From positions 496,001 through 560,000 of the forward strand of contig JARBJD010000009.1 in NCBI GenBank assembly GCA_033064195.1: 64,000 nt of DNA, written 5' to 3'. Source of the DNA: Blattamonas nauphoetae. Lineage: Eukaryota > Preaxostyla > Oxymonadida. Below are positions 45,584 through 56,711 of the stretch, one piece after another. The first letter of the stretch is position 1. Every line of letters begins with the position of its first letter. The notes under the pieces were generated by a model. The model was given only the letters and a program-made list of their open reading frames with translations, had not been told where the DNA came from and ran no database searches. The position numbers were made by a program, and so were the translations under genes.

Positions 45584-48172
45584 CAGGGTAATTTTTACAC
45601 GGTGTAATTGTGTCACTGTGTAAAGCTCTTAGAATTGGTGTAATTGAGTGTAAATCTCAATTCGCATTTTATTCCTTCACTAGGAATTTTCTATGCCTAA
45701 TTTTCGTTTTGTACTGACCAAATCTTTCTCTGAACTGATAAAAGGTAGAAACTTTCAAAAAAAAGTCATACAAATGTGGAATGATCAAGAAATAAAAAAT
45801 ACATTGGTTTTTACATGTTCAGAAATGAAATATCCCTGTTGAACATTAATCTGAGGAGAACAGAGAAATTGCAGGAATTTCTACTGCATTTTCTTTCCAT
45901 TGAAATGAATACTCCGATGGGAGCGGATCTCGTTTAATTGTGGTATGTCTCCTTGGTTTCGATGACCAGGAGGTGTATAGACGTGTTAAATCATCCGAAC
46001 TCAGGGACTTCTCGCCATTTAATTTGATGAAGAGACGATTGTCCAAAGTCGTGGTGAGCATTTTGTTTTTGATTGAAGATTTTGTGTGTTTCATGATTGA
46101 GAAGTAACTTTCCACGGGAGCGGTGGATAGAGGTAGAAGGAGGGCTATCGACGTGAGTAAACTGAGATGGGGATAGTGTTTGGTGGCATCGTCTGGACAT
46201 GATAATTCGGAAATCTGTGAAAGAAGTGATTCTGATGAGTTGCACTGGGCAAACTTATCATTGATAGATCTCCTGATGTGATTCCAATCACTTTCAAAAC
46301 CATCAAGAGCTTGATTTGGCAGGATTGTAGAGAATGTCTTGAATAGTGTTTGAATGTCGTTCAAACCCTATTTTTGAACTCGTGCATTTTGTCGAATTTC
46401 GATAGGATTGAAAATAGAAAAGCAGTGAAGAACGGGATGGGGTGGGAAGCGATTGTCAATGTTCTTCAAGACTGCATCGATGTACTTGTTGCTTTTTTTG
46501 TTGATGTCAACAACATGAAGTCCACTCACTTTTCCATATCTGCTTGTGTAAAAATCAAAATTGTTGAGAGCGTTCACCACTTCCTTTTTTTTGAATAACT
46601 GATTTGAGTGAGGTGATGGTTGAGGCTAGAGACTCAACAAACCCTGACAAAGTGAGGTCATGACTTTGTGAGGACAATTGTAATGCGTGAAGATGACCAA
46701 GGACGATTTAAAGAATGATGAGAGTCTCCAAAAATTCTTTTTTCTTGATTTCTTCAACAGATCCTTTCCATTCAGGATGTATTGTTGAATATTCTTGAAG
46801 AACTGTGAAAATTGGTCCAACCGCATCAACGACGGAATTGATACTGTGCGAAAAACTCAACCATCTTGTCCTAGAAGGCGCAATCAAAGCTCTCGTGGAT
46901 TGCCCAGCCGTCAGTTGAGCTTTTCGGAGTTTGTCACCAAGAAGGGGAGAATGATGAAATAATGCACAGAGTCTCGAAACCACTTTCTCCACGTTCTGAA
47001 AGATGGTCAGTGTGGGATCCGACATAGTATCTTCGGAAGAAAGTGAAAGACGATGCGAACAACAGTGAGTGTTTACAGGACAGTTCAATTGTTGTTAAAG
47101 GAGTGTTGCCGCTCCTTTCAACGAGCCAATCATTGCTGCTGCCCCATCAGTCGCAATTCCGACGCAAGTTTTCTGATGTAATTGAAAGTGTGTGAGTATT
47201 TCCATGATTTTCGCAGCAATATTCTGTCCAGTGCCTCCTTCTTCACCAAGTTCCCGTATCCCCAGGAATATATGTTTTTTGTTCTGTTCTTCAAAAATAT
47301 GAGCAGACACAAGTAAAATCGCGCGATTCGAAGAATCTGTGGATTCATCCAATAACAATCCAAACCATCTGCTCTGTCGAAGGATATCCATGACTTTTTC
47401 CCGATACAAATCTGCAAGAAGAGTCTCCATTTCGCTTTGGCTCGTTTCAGAGAGATGGTCAACCATATGAAGATGATTGGAAGGATAGATTTGATTTTCC
47501 ATGACCTGAAGCTCGCGCATGACATCACATGAGAGTCCTCTCATTGAACAAAAATGCTTTTGGACGAATCGAGATTTAATTTGGGCTTCTTGGTTTTCAT
47601 GAATTGGTTGAAATTTGGTAACAATGGGGGATTGGAGCCTTGTTTTGTACAACTCAAGTTTTTGTCGATGAGAAGAGAGTTTTGACTTTGTGTCTGGTCC
47701 TTCGTGTCGATCAATGTCCCAGGTACCACGGCAATTTGTGAGTGTTGGTGTAAGTATCGCAGAAAGATTCTCTTTTGAAAACTGATTGGCTTCGATGAGT
47801 GAACTTGCAGTAGAGGCGATGCACTGGACACCATCAGGTACAAAGCGATAGATAGGATATGTTGTTCCATTCACTGTGAAAGTACGCTGCTGAATTGCTG
47901 TTTGCAACTGTTGATACTGTGGAGGCATCTTTCTCACTGTTTTGGTTTGCTGTGGACTCGTTGGCGGCGATGCCGGAAGAAATGGCCTTTTCACTTTAAT
48001 TCGATCCTTTATTTCATAATCATCAAGCTGAGTTTGTTTCATCAACCTGACTTTTTTGAGACAAAAATGTTGTGGGTCCACGATACAATTACACCGTGTA
48101 TTTCAAGTGTAGGTGTAATCTGATGAAAAAATGGTGTAAAAACACCAAAAAAAAGCCTTAAAAATTACCCTG
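45584..48172 (-). mobile_element. hAT transposon with intact ends and 8-bp target duplication
   Basis: 2,589 bp. The ends are CAGGGTAATTTTTA and its inverse, flanked by perfect 8-bp duplications CGCGGGAC (45576-45583 and 48173-48180), the hAT signature. Subterminal GGTGTAA/TTACACC motifs recur at both ends, as expected for transposase binding sites. It inserted into the tyrosine-recombinase part of the retroelement fossil. Confidence 0.93.
45846..48081 (-). pseudogene. hAT transposase, recently decayed
   Basis: The open frame from 48081 runs to a TAA at 47095 and continues in the same frame past it. It holds GLLLDESTDSSN and GIATDGAAAMIGSLKGA, then CCSHRLSLSSED, IAPSRTRWLSFSHS, and at the end HYPHLSLLTSIALLLPLSTA with ESYFSIMKHTKSSIKNKM, the hAT dimerisation region. 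Breaks seen: TAA at 47095-47097, TAA at 46708-46710, a frame change near 46590, and TAG at 46368-46370. With so few lesions and clean ends the copy is probably young but not autonomous. Confidence 0.85.
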
Positions 48173-48299
48173 CGCGGGACTGTCAAAGAAAGTCGAGCGA
48201 GGCGAAACACTTCATCAAACCGAAGACCACTCCCAACGCCCACAGTTTTTCTTCATCTCGGAGAGACAATGTCAAAAATTGCGGAGAAAGAAGGGATGA

Positions 48300-50130
48300 T
48301 AAACAAAGGAGAATGAGAATTCCTTCGGAGGTTCCTAAAATTTGAAATTTCGACGCTGTGAGATCAGTTTCTGTTTGGTTTAATTCGATGACTGCTTCCA
48401 ATGAATAGACCAATGCAGATGCACTTGATAAATATGAAAATCATCTTGTCTTAGTTCCATATGGGATTGTGATTCCAGAATGCCGCAGAGATTCTTGAAT
48501 CTGTTTAGCCTAGATTCGCATATCGAAAGGAAGCTTCCTAATTTGTGACACGCATTGAGGACTGACTGTAGTTCTGTCAAGTGATCTTGTTTAAATGAGT
48601 TTTGGTAGGCGAGTTGATTTCAGTGAGCTATACAGTGAAAACAAAAGACATTTGGATAATACTATCTCACATTCTTCCATACCCCTTTTTGAAGCGAACG
48701 CATCGCTCCATCTCTATCTGTACACACAATCCAAGAAAGTATTCGTGTGGAAGATGAAACTCATCCTCTGTTTCTTTGAGGACTTCGTGATATTGTTCAC
48801 CAGTCACTGATCCGTTCAAGCGTCTAACTGTAAGGAGCAAAGTTGTGGGTCACATCTTTTCGTCGAGTCGTCGGATCATGATAGCAATTTGTGTTGAGTC
48901 GGTCACGTCGGTACTCTCATCCATCAGTATCGAGAATGGTTTAGGTTGAATGAATTCAGCTATCACTTTTTCTTTTGCTTCAAATATATCAAGAGCCACC
49001 AATTCCCAATATGAGTCCGAACACGTGTGGCAGCGATAAAACAATTTTGGGATGCCTCCCGCAGCATCCAACAATCCACAGAGAACTCGAAATTTTGTCG
49101 CTGGAATCCCTTCTACAAGCATCGCCGCGACAACCGCAATTCGGTGTGTGATCAACTTTTATTTCTGTTCTTCCGTCAGTTCAGAAATAGAAGGAATGTG
49201 CTTGTATTTCCCGCGATCTTCTTCCGGAATTGATTTTGAATGCTGTATCGTGGTGACATGTCAAAGGAATGCATAATATTCTTGTGGATTTGCTGGTATC
49301 GTGACATCTTTCTCCGAAATGGGTCTTTGATGTCTGAGATTGTGTATGCAACGATATCAGATTATACCATCAGGCAGTGATGATAAATCCGCTCTCGTTG
49401 TGGATGGAAATTCCAAGAAGGACTTTTTGAGAATGTCGCAAGTGGTAGTTTCCATTGCTTCAGTCTCTTCGGAGACATCTGAAAAGGTTCCGTTTTTTCA
49501 TTATACTCAATTTTGTCTGTGATCATTCCATCATGTTCTGTTCTGGAGTCAAGATCAATCATTGTTTTCTCGAAATTGACACAAAATTTTTCAGTAGGTG
49601 AATAATCTAAATTCAATTTGGAGGATGAATTGGTGATGGAGCGAATCATATGAATAGATGGTATTCCATGATGAGGAGTTTTGCACCATTCCTTGAAAAG
49701 TTTTTCAAGAAATCCTCTTGGAGTGATATCTTCGAAACTGTTCTGAAAGAAAAGTCAAGGGAGCATGTTTTTCATTCGCATTGCGAATGCATCGTGTTCT
49801 GAACGGGAAAATTCATAGAAACAATGATTAATGTCATTTTTGTGTGAGAATTCGTGAGGTTGTGGTCTTTTCGGTATTGCCCAAGAAACGAAAACAAGTC
49901 TGTATTCACGTTCCTTGCGAAGGCCTTCTTCTATAGTTCTTCCAGAGGTTTATGTACTTGTGTCTGCAATGTTGAAATGTCAATTTTAAGAGATTGAGCA
50001 ATCACCGACAAAAATGGAGGATTTTTAGAAGTGAATCCAACATTCGATGAATCCCCATCAAAGTTGCTTCCTAGACAATTTTTGGTGTTGAACTTATTGT
50101 TGGCATGAATGTCCATGAGCACACGAAATC
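48300..50130 (-). pseudogene. Second hAT-type transposase, heavily decayed
   Basis: Fragments on the minus strand. The best is 49155-48850, containing KPFSILMDESTDVTDSTQIA, the catalytic DES-TD block of hAT/DUF4371-type transposases, preceded by a CGLLDAAGGIPKLF segment. Pieces at 49649-49362 and 50122-49931 read in the same direction but in other frames. Ends and target duplications were not found. It is a different family from the hAT at 45.6-48.2 kb and clearly older. Confidence 0.6.
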
Positions 50131-50159
50131 CGAATAGTCTGGATGCGACTGTAAAGAGT

Positions 50160-51000
50160 TATGTGATTCCTAAGAGAATGGTGAGGATTTCAAAACTTGG
50201 TGACTGAAAACGAACAAACACTGATAGTTGCTTTGTTCGAGTTCTGTCTTCGCCGGAGAAAATCATTGTTGCAAATGGGAAACCTTGTTGAAGTATACGT
50301 ACAGATCGAATGTGAAAGGAGTCAACGATCATTCTGGCGAAATTCCAGAGCGAGAAGGCAGATGAGAGCTGTTGGATTGGAAGAGGATGGAAGCAGGATG
50401 CTTGTTGAAAAGTGTGAATGTGAGGAGAAAAGATTCTTTTCGCGAGTCGATGTTTTATGATGAAGTGAGCGAGAATGAATCGCTGACGAATCTGCGCGCC
50501 ATTCGTCTGACATGACATGTGATCCTTTCTCAATTTTGGCTAGGATAATTGGAGATAGTGTTTCTCGTGATCGATCGGATTCGATCATCACGAAATTAGG
50601 CCCAGCACCACCATCTTCAAGTCGATCTACGCCTCCAAAGATCCAATTTTGTTCTTTTCTCCATCCTCTGTTGTATTTTCTTTTCCAGAGGATGGCTTCA
50701 TCAATCTCCACAACTTTTCCAGGACCTCCAACTTTTTGTTGATTGTTCCACATCTCAGCGCAAACAGCATAAAGATGGCTTCACCATAAACCAACGGTTG
50801 GAATCGAGACTTCGGTGAAAAGACGAATTTGTTTTGGTTGTAATCAGTTCCACAAGAAGAGCAAAATCAAGAAGACAGTGTTGATCGGAATGCGAGATCT
50901 GGCAAAACAAGGATCCTCCCTCCCGACAGATTCTACATTGTCATCGGCACGATGAGCATTCATGTTTGATCCCTCCAAGAATACATGACTGATACTATTC
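50160..51000 (-). pseudogene. Merlin (IS1595/ISXO2-like) transposase remnant
   Basis: The minus-strand frame 50753-50322 has the conserved block QQKVGGPGKVVEIDEAILWK, RKYNRGWRKEQNWIFGGVDR, then SDRSRETLSPIILAKIEKGS and SDEWRA. This is the DDE core with the IDE first acidic pair and the later D/E of Merlin and bacterial IS1595 transposases. After SDEWRA the frame shifts (HSRSLHHKTSTRE reads on near 50490). The N-terminal zinc-binding part upstream (to about 51000) is degraded. No inverted ends were identified. Confidence 0.75.
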
Positions 51001-51224
51001 AAATGAACGGTCTTCATTCATGACTAGGAGTTGGAAGGAACGAGGAGTAGATGGAGTTGTGTCCTCTTCTGCAATCAGACTGTGTGTTTTTCACACCCAG
51101 AAAAAATGGTTCCCCTAGGTTGTTCCCAAAATGAATCTCCGAGACAATTGGGTTTAGAAACACATCAAAAACTTCCGAAATATCATTCTAATCCTTCTCA
51201 TCACCTTGTTAAACTGTCCGACCA

Positions 51225-52440
51225 ATGTCCATTTTGACCTTGTCTGACCTTTTCTGTGTGAATGAGTCAGGTATTTTCAAATTGATTGAAGTCACTCCTC
51301 AAGTTTCATCCGATCAAACACACACTATTCCTAATCGAAAAACCAATCCCAACACATCTGGATGTCTGCAGATGATTCTGAGTATGGTTCAGACGAAAGT
51401 GATGGAAATACAGTGTCAGACAAAAGTCCACAACCGCGACGGCAGTGGGTATTCGTCGATTCTCTCGCAGGACAAACCATCCTACCAAAACTTCGTTCTT
51501 TTCCCTTCCCATCCAACTCTTCGAGTTTCATCGGCTGATTTTCCTTTCCGAGTTCAAGTCCACCAAATGAATCAGTGTGTCAACAAGTTTTCAGATTGTG
51601 AGAGCAGCATCGAACTACGTTCTCTTCTCTCAAATCTTCTCAAGTATCAACAGACTTTATCGTCAAACGATGTTATTGGACTCAGAGCTGCGATTGCCTC
51701 AGCTATTCCATACTATCACTGAATCCAGTACCGTCCATCGATTATGTCCAGAGGTCAATACAATTGGGCGAAGTATCGTGCGAAGACACTTCACTTTGAT
51801 CCGACACCGTACAACACCACAACTTGCTTCTCACAAAAAAGGCCCACAATACTCGACAGTGTATTGTCCTTCTATTTCTCATATTTTTGAGTTTAACTTG
51901 AAACATCATCGATGAATTTACCATTGTCCAAAAATGATGTGAATGATCTGTGTTTCATCGAAGGTGTGTCGTCATTCACGTTTCAATACCTGTCTGAGCC
52001 AAAACCACAACGGAAATGGGTCTTCGTAGATTCCCTTCCCATCCAGCAATTCGATCACTGATGACGATGAGAACACCTCTCTCGTCGGTGAGTTCCAACT
52101 ACTCGAGTTTTATCGACTGATACTCGAAACCTGGTATTCGCTGGAGAAGCAGTTCAACCTTCACTGTACAGGTCTGATCTCAGACAACTTTTTCGACAAC
52201 CACACCACAACACTTTCCCAGCCTCGGAACAGAACAGATTTATGTGACCTATGTGAGACGGCAGAAACGATTCAATTGGATGACAGAAAAGAAACGGAAA
52301 AAACACCTGAGCAGTTGGCAGAGGAGGAATGACTTCTTGAAGAATGGCACTACCACGTTCACAAATATCATACTCAACGAAGTCTTCATATCAAACACAA
52401 ATCGTCACTTCAAAAGCACCAAGCTGTAGTCATCGCTGAC
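51225..52440 (+). pseudogene. Unrecognised gene fragments, two diverged tandem copies
   Basis: A segment starting near 51361 can be read as MSADDSEYGSDESDGNTVSD followed by QWVFVDSLAG and QLFEFHRLI. A second segment near 51930-52140 gives KWVFVDSLP and QLLEFYRLI. Frames break between these pieces. The 165-codon open frame 51225-51722 overlaps the first copy in another frame and is probably not the real one. I cannot name the family. It may be an old duplicated host gene or transposon cargo. Confidence 0.35.
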
Positions 52441-52739
52441 TACAAGCAGAATCTGTTTCTACCACTATCAAGAAGATTCCGAAACCATTAATTTTTCAAG
52501 CGACATCCGGTCATTGTAGGTTGTGATGTATGTTTTCGTTTGGGTACTGAGGACAATGGATTTGAAGGAACGAGAATTGGGGATTTTGGATCAGATGGAT
52601 TTTTGTACGATATCCTTGTTGAATTTCACAAGCCAATAGTCTCGGAACCCTCACCATCTCTATAGATTCGCAGCTGACGTGATTACAGTTTGCGAACTCG
52701 ACATTGTGATGTGACGTTCAACACGAGACAGGATCATGA

Positions 52740-53490
52740 TCGCCCATGATTTCAATGGATATCACAGAGCGCTTGCAGTTGGATGGTACTGGAACGAATT
52801 TTATCCACCGTACAATGAAATTGTCAAAAAACATCATCAGTCGGTTCGAAGACACGGGATCGGTGGCCGATCTGCCTCGACCAGGTCGTTTTATCACGGA
52901 CCCAACTCCTGAGAACCATGCCATTGTGAATCAACACTATCTAGAGGTCCCAACACACTCCATTCGTCAAAGTTCACGGGATTTGTTTATTTTACAATCT
53001 TCTCATCAGAGGATCGTCAAAGATCTTGGTTTGCATGCTTACCGTCTTCAAAACACGCACTGGTTGTTCGACCAGGAAAACAAAGAGCGGAGAAGGTTTG
53101 CTGAGTGGATGAAATCTGAGTGCGAATGCGATGCTTCATTTATTGAAAGTTTGGTTCCAGAGTGGAACAATCAGATGAGACATAGTTCCCGATAGGATTT
53201 TCCCATTAGGCTTCCTCTGATCAGTTAATTAGTGGCACCGTGACAGAGACGACGTCATCCTCCGTGGTATTTGGAGCGAATTGCCGCCATGGACTTCTAG
53301 TACAACACCTAGACATGTTTCTCTTCGCCCCAAAAAAGATTAAAACTACCAAGACATACTTCTTTTTCGAACAATGTCGAGTCCTGGGGACCACGATTCA
53401 GCCGTACTGGGTCACATTCTTTTTCGATTGTGAGCCGTCACCTGACCATCCAGGTTCTGGGCAACTGTACAAATCACGCGAGAAATCGAC
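52740..53490 (+). pseudogene. Tc1/mariner-like transposase fragment (third copy)
   Basis: The open frame 52746-53195 shows SRFEDTGSVADLPRPGRF, the linker and second HTH start of Tc1/IS630-type transposases, then HSIRQSSRDL and a segment leading toward the first catalytic region. Further on, LFAPKKIKTTKTYFFFEQCR (about 53310-53380) resembles the middle of the DDE domain, in a shifted frame. No clear catalytic triad survives. It differs from the other two mariners. Confidence 0.55.
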
Positions 53491-53500
53491 CCATCTTCAA

Positions 53501-53916
53501 AATATCTTTTGGACCGAATTGGACGAACTAGCTTGGCAAAACGATTCACGAATCCACGAACTGAAAGAAATCGGTTTTTTCAATTGATGAAGAAAGCTTT
53601 TATTTTGATTCTTCAATTGAATAGAGTCAAAAGACGTGATTAAGCTTCCCTTTTCTCACACATTCCTGATACTTGCTCATTGCACACTTTGATGAATTAA
53701 TGAGTCTAAAGAGTTTTTTCTATGCCTATTGCAAGTTCTCAAGTGATCATTATGAAGAAGTCGGAATGAAAACCAAGACTCAGTGATCGACTCTATTCAA
53801 TTGAAGAATCAAAACAAAATCTTTCTTCATCAATTGAAAAAACTGATTTCTTTCAGTTCGTGTATTCGTGAATCGTTTTGCCAAGCTAGTTCGTCCAATT
53901 CGGTCCAAAAGATATT
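53501..53916. repeat. Inverted repeat, two 128-bp arms
   Basis: Arms 53501-53628 and 53789-53916 are reverse complements without gaps and with only a handful of mismatches, around a 160-bp loop. Both arms encode the same antisense-readable phrase (FWTELDELAWQNDSRIHELK). The right arm abuts the AT-rich core shared by the MITEs. Confidence 0.8.
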
Positions 53917-54135
53917 AAGAAAAATATGGGTTTTTTTCCATTTTCCCAAATACCCAAAATTTTGTCTCCAATTTTCTTCCAAAATGTTTGTTTCACCAAA
54001 AAACCTTTCTGTGAAAAATTTCATCCAAACCGGTATATTGGTTGTTGAAATATTGCTAAAACGTTTTTTTCATCGGGCAAAAGGGGGTATTTTGAGGTTA
54101 TCTTGGGATCGTGTGGGAGTATAACAGTGCTATGA
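53917..54135 (+). repeat. Fragment of MITE core repeat
   Basis: Matches the interior of the 56-kb and 57-kb MITEs: ATGGGTTTTTTTCCATTTTC, CCAAATACCCAAAATTTTG, then GGTTGTTGAAATATTGC and the GGTATTTTGAGGTTATCTTG block. The element's own ends are missing on the left. Confidence 0.65.
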
Positions 54136-54371
54136 AAAACCCGATTCGGTCTCAAAACCCAAAATAAATGGAATAGATCTTCACCATGTTTGCCAATTCA
54201 ACAGTGATACTGTATGGGGTCTTGCTTTCTGTAGAGATCATAAAAGAGAAGACGAGTTTTGTCGCTGGGAATCCATGACAATGATGGGATCACTTCAAAT
54301 GAATATCTCAAACAAGAATCAACACGGTTCCATCCTTTAAACATTTGAGGGTTCGTTGACAATCTCGACAA

Positions 54372-54803
54372 TCAACTTCCAGCACGAACTCTCTGGAATA
54401 TCGATAACGAGGTGCTCTGTACGCTTGAAAAGCGGTTGGGGTTCGTAATTCTTTCGCCAGGCTCCTTGACCGCGTCTTTCGTCCCCGATATCATTTGATT
54501 GATTGTTTCTCTTTGATCGTCAGCTTCAATGACGTGGGCCTCCAGTGAAGCGATCTCCCGGTTCAGTTCTCCAATTTTGTTTGAATCGTCCAATGAGGGC
54601 AGTCCGAGTTCTCTTGTTGCTTCGTTTAGGCGCAAACATTCTGGACGTACATCAGTCCTTGTTTTGGGTAGTGGTATAGAAGAAGAATATCTATATCTAC
54701 CTAGATCCCATTTGGTACGGAATAGATAGCCAAACTTTTTGGTGGAGCGGCAAAACACAACATTCCAGACATCCAACTGGAAAAAGCAGGACTTGTCACT
54801 CAT
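54372..54803 (-). CDS. Hypothetical open frame
   Basis: 143 codons. The middle part (RLNEATRELGLPSLDDSNKI, then GELNREIASLEAHVIEADDQ) looks like genuine coiled-coil protein, and the ends do not. Adjacent plus-strand sequence (about 54800-55000) reads RGRPPKLNGSQRTQLVA before a stop, like an HTH of a DNA-binding transposase. The region may be further transposon debris. No assignment. Confidence 0.25.
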   Translation of the reverse strand: MSDKSCFFQLDVWNVVFCRSTKKFGYLFRTKWDLGRYRYSSSIPLPKTRTDVRPECLRLNEATRELGLPSLDDSNKIGELNREIASLEAHVIEADDQRETINQMISGTKDAVKEPGERITNPNRFSSVQSTSLSIFQRVRAGS

Positions 54804-54804
54804 T

Positions 54805-55939
54805 CAGCAAGAATTTGGGCAAAAAAGGCTAAGGCCCACAATCGTAATGTTGGTGTTCGCGGTCGTCCGCCCAAATTAAATGGCTCTCAACGAACCCAAC
54901 TTGTAGCATAAATTTCAGAAAAGGTTAATTCAGGCAATCATTTGAACGCGAAAGCAATTCGGGTTTAAATAGTTGTCATCATTCAAAAGTTCGACGGACA
55001 CAAACAAAACATGCGATTGACCTCTCTTGTCATGGCTTGATCAATGATCTCGAAACGATTATTCAATCATGTCAAGCACCAATTCTCGAGATTAGTCGAT
55101 TCCATTCTCAACCATGAGAGGAGACTGGTTTTCTGTTTTTAGCTATTCCTGTTCGCCTCCAGCAGAAATGTGTGAGCCTCAGACGACACTCCTTGTTTTG
55201 CTGAAGGTACACTCAACTCAAATCCCACTTCGAAGGATTTCGCAAACAGCCTCATTGAAATACTTTCCTGACTATCCAAGGCAAATCATTTGATTTTGAG
55301 AGTATTTCTCATTCCGAACTTTCTTCGTCTTTTTGTTCGATCAATCACTTTGTTGAGGTTCTCTCTCACAGAATGTGCTTTTCATGTCGTTTTAAACCAT
55401 TGACTGATTTTCTGATGTGTTTTGTTCCACAAAGGGTGCAAACGTGTCAAGAATAAGAACTGCTTTTTTGAACGCGAGCATGTCTTAATTTCACAACGAT
55501 TCATGTTACCTGATTGCTGAGCAGTAAAAGGTTAATTGGGCAAAAAAAACTTTTTTGAACACACCATAGTTATTTGTACATTTCATTGAGAATCAGACAA
55601 TTGGGTATTTCTCACCAACATGTCGGAAAAATGAAAAAAATGGGTGAAAAAAGTGAATTGTCCAGAGTCTTTCGAATTGAAAACAGTAAAATACATTTCA
55701 TTTTCTCATGTATCTCTCAATTCCATCAGTGATCCTTCTCCTATTCGGATCCGAACTGTTTCTCAATAAATTTCGCTCTCATCCAGTTTTCTGTTTTGAA
55801 CTCACCTCAATCTCTCGCAGAGGGCACTTTTCTCTCGAATTGGAGAGCCTCTATCAAGGTAGAGAAGCTCTTTCTCAGTTTTTGAAATCCTCAGATTGGT
55901 ACCCCATTTCATAAAATAATGTCAAGTATCATGTTTCTA
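54805..55939. other. Unassigned AT-rich stretch
   Basis: Apart from the HTH-like fragment near 54860-54920 I see no gene, RNA or clear repeat in these 1.1 kb. It has probably accumulated from decayed transposons. Confidence 0.4.
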
Positions 55940-56116
55940 CAGGGTGCAAAGTTGGTCCTTGCCGATAAAATTTTGGGATATTCATGTTCATTTCACAACT
56001 TTAGTTTTCGCCACCACGGTTTTTATCAAAAAACGCATCAGAAAAACGATAATTGTGAAATGGAGTTTCCCGTCGGTGGGGCGGCTCGATCGTCCCATTG
56101 AATGACAAATCTCATA

Positions 56117-56709
56117 GTGGCGTCACCAATCGGTGTCCTGTCACCAATCGGTGCTTTTTTCTGGAATTATCACTTTTGGTCAAACTAAGAAAAAAAATAA
56201 ATTGTAGCATTATTCTCCCGCGCAATCCCGAGAAAACCTCAGAATACCTATAACGTTACGAAAGCACACATTATTCTTAACTTTTTTCCCTCATTTCTCC
56301 ACAACTAGCCATCCGTTTTGAATCAAACAAAATGCATTGTAATCGTATAGATCTCGACAAATGGTGCTCAAAAAATAAACCGATTTTTTTCCAAAGAAGG
56401 TTTTGTCGAGAAAAAAATGGGTTTTTTTCGATTTTCCCAAATACCCAAAATTTTATTTCCAATTTTTTTTTCAAAATGTTCGTTTCCCCAAAAAACGTTT
56501 CTGTGAAAAATTTCATCGAAATCGATTCACTGGTTGTTGAGATATTGCCAAAACGATTTTTTTCTTCGGGCAAAAGTGGGTATTCTGAGGTTTTCTCGGG
56601 ATTGCGCGGGAGAATAATGCTACAATTTATTTTTTTCTTAGTTTGACCAAAAGTGATAATTCCAGAAAAAAGCACCGATTGGTGACAGGACACCGATTGG
56701 TGACGCCAC
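56117..56709. mobile_element. MITE, family B, intact copy (593 bp)
   Basis: Ends GTGGCGTCACCAATCGGTGT and inverse, within TA at 56115-56116 and 56710-56711. The inverted arms extend about 130 bp through GGTCAAACTAAG and the CGCGCAATCCCGAGAAAACC block. No coding capacity. It is inserted directly behind the mariner stop codon. Confidence 0.9.
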
Positions 56710-56711
56710 TA

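Larger units (their letters stand above)
43744..48300 (+). mobile_element. Tyrosine-recombinase retroelement (DIRS-like), fossil
   Basis: A broken element with several breaks. Its parts in order: an unassigned leader region, a piece with RNase H-like character (about 44440-44780), and a tyrosine recombinase (about 44875-45583) with a core-binding domain and the Arg-box region of that family. RNase H next to a tyrosine recombinase points to the DIRS/Ngaro group; the assignment is tentative. A hAT transposon (45584-48172) is inserted in the recombinase, and retroelement sequence resumes at 48181. Terminal repeats were not found. GC content is visibly higher than in the neighbouring AT-rich transposons. 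Confidence 0.55.

Noticed and set aside
5020-47100. TAA reassigned to glutamine, as in some oxymonads: in-frame TAA at 5020 and in the hAT and mariner frames at places where Gln would fit.
   Set aside because: The frames of 3,198, 2,325 and about 1,670 codons and all spliced host genes contain hundreds of CAA/CAG codons but no in-frame TAA or TAG. The TAAs cluster in decayed transposons and one repeat gene. Standard code kept.
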